Origin: Yersinia kristensenii | Lineage (GTDB): Bacteria > Pseudomonadota > Gammaproteobacteria > Enterobacterales > Enterobacteriaceae | DNA: 64,000 nt | Direction of reading: 5' to 3' | NCBI RefSeq assembly: GCF_900460525.1 | Contig: NZ_UHIY01000001.1 | Span: 2,480,001-2,544,000 of the forward strand | Shown: in pieces, positions 63,164-64,000 of the stretch | Layout: every line of letters starts with the position of its first letter | How positions within the stretch are numbered: position 1 is the stretch's first letter | The notes under the pieces: model-generated | Database searches by the model: none | Told to the model about the DNA's origin: nothing | The model's input: only the letters and a program-made list of their open reading frames with translations | Made by a program: the position numbers and the translations under genes

Positions 63164-64000
63164 GATTCACGCCTGCTTTGCTGATTTGTTCATGATGAAG
63201 ATCTTCAATGCGCTCCACTTCTGCAACCGGCACATAGTAATCAACATCCTCGTCGAAGCTTTTCACAATCCAGGTCACAATCATGCCGACGAAGCCAACG
63301 ATGGCCAGCCACCAGATGTACCAGATCATGGCAAAGCCAAAGATCAAGCTGAAGCCAGCAATAATCACACCTGCACCGGTATTCTTCGGCATGTGGATTT
63401 CTTCGTATTTCGCTGGGCGTTTGTATGCTTCGCCTTTCTCTTTCATATCCCAGAACTCGTCACGATCTGTCACTTCAGGAACAACTGCGAAGTTATAGAA
63501 CGGCGGTGGGGAAGAGGTAGACCACTCCAGCGTACGGCCACCCCATGGGTCACCAGTTAGATCGCGATTTTGTTCGCGGTCACGGATACTGACGAACACT
63601 TGGATAACTTGGCACAAAATACCGCAAGCAATCAGCACTGCACCGCCTGCTGCCACCATTAACATCGGGTGGAATTCTGGGTTGATGTCCTGGCTCAAAC
63701 GACGGGTCATACCCATAAAGCCCAGCACATACAGTGGCATGAAGGCAACGAAGAAGCCGATAATCCAGAACCAGAATGCACGGATGCCCCATTTTTCATT
63801 CAGCGTAAAGCCGAATGACTTAGGCCACCAGTAAGTCAGGCCAGCGAAGCAACCGAATACCACACCACCGATAATCACGTTATGGAAGTGGGCAATCAGG
63901 AACAAGCTGTTATGCAGTACAAAGTTTGCGCCCGGTACCGCCAACAGAACGCCGGTCATCCCACCAATAGAGAAGGTGATGATGAAGCCAACAGTCCATA
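63153..64000 (-). CDS. cyoB: cytochrome bo3 ubiquinol oxidase subunit I (5' end outside window)
   Basis: The frame stays open to base 64000, giving about 281 C-terminal residues of an approximately 660-residue protein. Visible: [53 protein letters not shown] with the haem-ligand histidines of helix X (HFHN), [11 protein letters not shown], and the C-terminal [18 protein letters not shown]. It houses the haem b/haem o3-CuB site that reduces oxygen. cyoA and the rest of cyoB lie beyond the window. Confidence 0.97.
   Translation of the reverse strand, partial: WTVGFIITFSIGGMTGVLLAVPGANFVLHNSLFLIAHFHNVIIGGVVFGCFAGLTYWWPKSFGFTLNEKWGIRAFWFWIIGFFVAFMPLYVLGFMGMTRRLSQDINPEFHPMLMVAAGGAVLIACGILCQVIQVFVSIRDREQNRDLTGDPWGGRTLEWSTSSPPPFYNFAVVPEVTDRDEFWDMKEKGEAYKRPAKYEEIHMPKNTGAGVIIAGFSLIFGFAMIWYIWWLAIVGFVGMIVTWIVKSFDEDVDYYVPVAEVERIEDLHHEQISKAGVNHVN

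Overview
The window is chromosomal DNA of an enterobacterium. Protein content, gene order (queA-tgt-yajC-secDF; nrdR-ribD-ribH-nusB-thiL-pgpA; dxs-ispA-xseB/thiI; yajL-panE/yajQ; cyoBCDE-yajR) and intergenic ERIC-like repeats point to the genus Yersinia, most likely the environmental or enterocolitica-like group. The species cannot be fixed by eye. No rRNA, tRNA, IS element, prophage or CRISPR array was recognised.

Layout. 1-1047: end of a GH4 6-phospho-glucosidase gene. 1.2-2.1 kb: ycgR behind a near-perfect sigma-28 promoter. 2.5-11.2 kb: a giant cyclic beta-1,2-glucan synthase gene. 11.3-14.4 kb: small accessory genes (membrane protein, GNAT, yafE methyltransferase, BhsA/YdgH-like secreted protein, PmtA-like methyltransferase). 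14.6-17.9 kb: a Fur-controlled siderophore-binding protein and TonB-dependent receptor pair. 18.1-21.7 kb: aroL, an unannotated 38-residue membrane ORF, ppnP, rdgC, mak. 22.3-30.5 kb: sbcDC divergent from phoBR plus a PstS-like protein. 30.6-36.6 kb: brnQ, proY, malZ and an SDR. 36.9-42.9 kb: ggt, a 2-Cys peroxiredoxin, acpH, queA, tgt. 43-46.2 kb: yajC-secD-secF. 46.5-47.75 kb: an AT-rich orphan gene of unknown function. 47.8-52.1 kb: nrdR-ribD-ribH-nusB-thiL-pgpA. 52.6-57.4 kb: dxs-ispA-xseB divergent from thiI. 57.5-61.1 kb: yajL-panE, yajQ, yajR. 61.3-64 kb: the 3' part of the cytochrome bo3 operon (cyoB truncated by the window end, cyoC, cyoD, cyoE).

Most of the window is housekeeping: queuosine tRNA modification, protein export, riboflavin, thiamine and isoprenoid synthesis, phosphate sensing, respiration. 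The unusual material lies between and around these genes. ERIC-like repeats occur as one tandem array of about five 123-bp units after mak, one of three 126-bp units after pgpA, one element enlarged by a chain of hairpins after the SDR gene, and one degenerate copy after the GH4 gene. Three of the four loci sit between convergent genes and begin at or within the upstream stop codon. Related repeat ends seem to have supplied matching C-terminal tails (TLRP-stop, TLRT-stop) to the unrelated proteins Mak and YajL.

The best candidates for undescribed biology are: the 38-residue single-pass membrane ORF at 18822-18938, whose promoter is covered by a 27-bp dyad; the AT-rich coiled-coil orphan at 46551-47750 with a G7 tract as its ribosome-binding site; a terminator-like hairpin in the aroL leader; a possible Val-Ile-Leu leader peptide before brnQ; a five-heptad DKK repeat in the glucan synthase; and the covarying hairpins inside the enlarged ERIC element. 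All functional statements rest on reading the sequence and recalling protein families; no database search was run.
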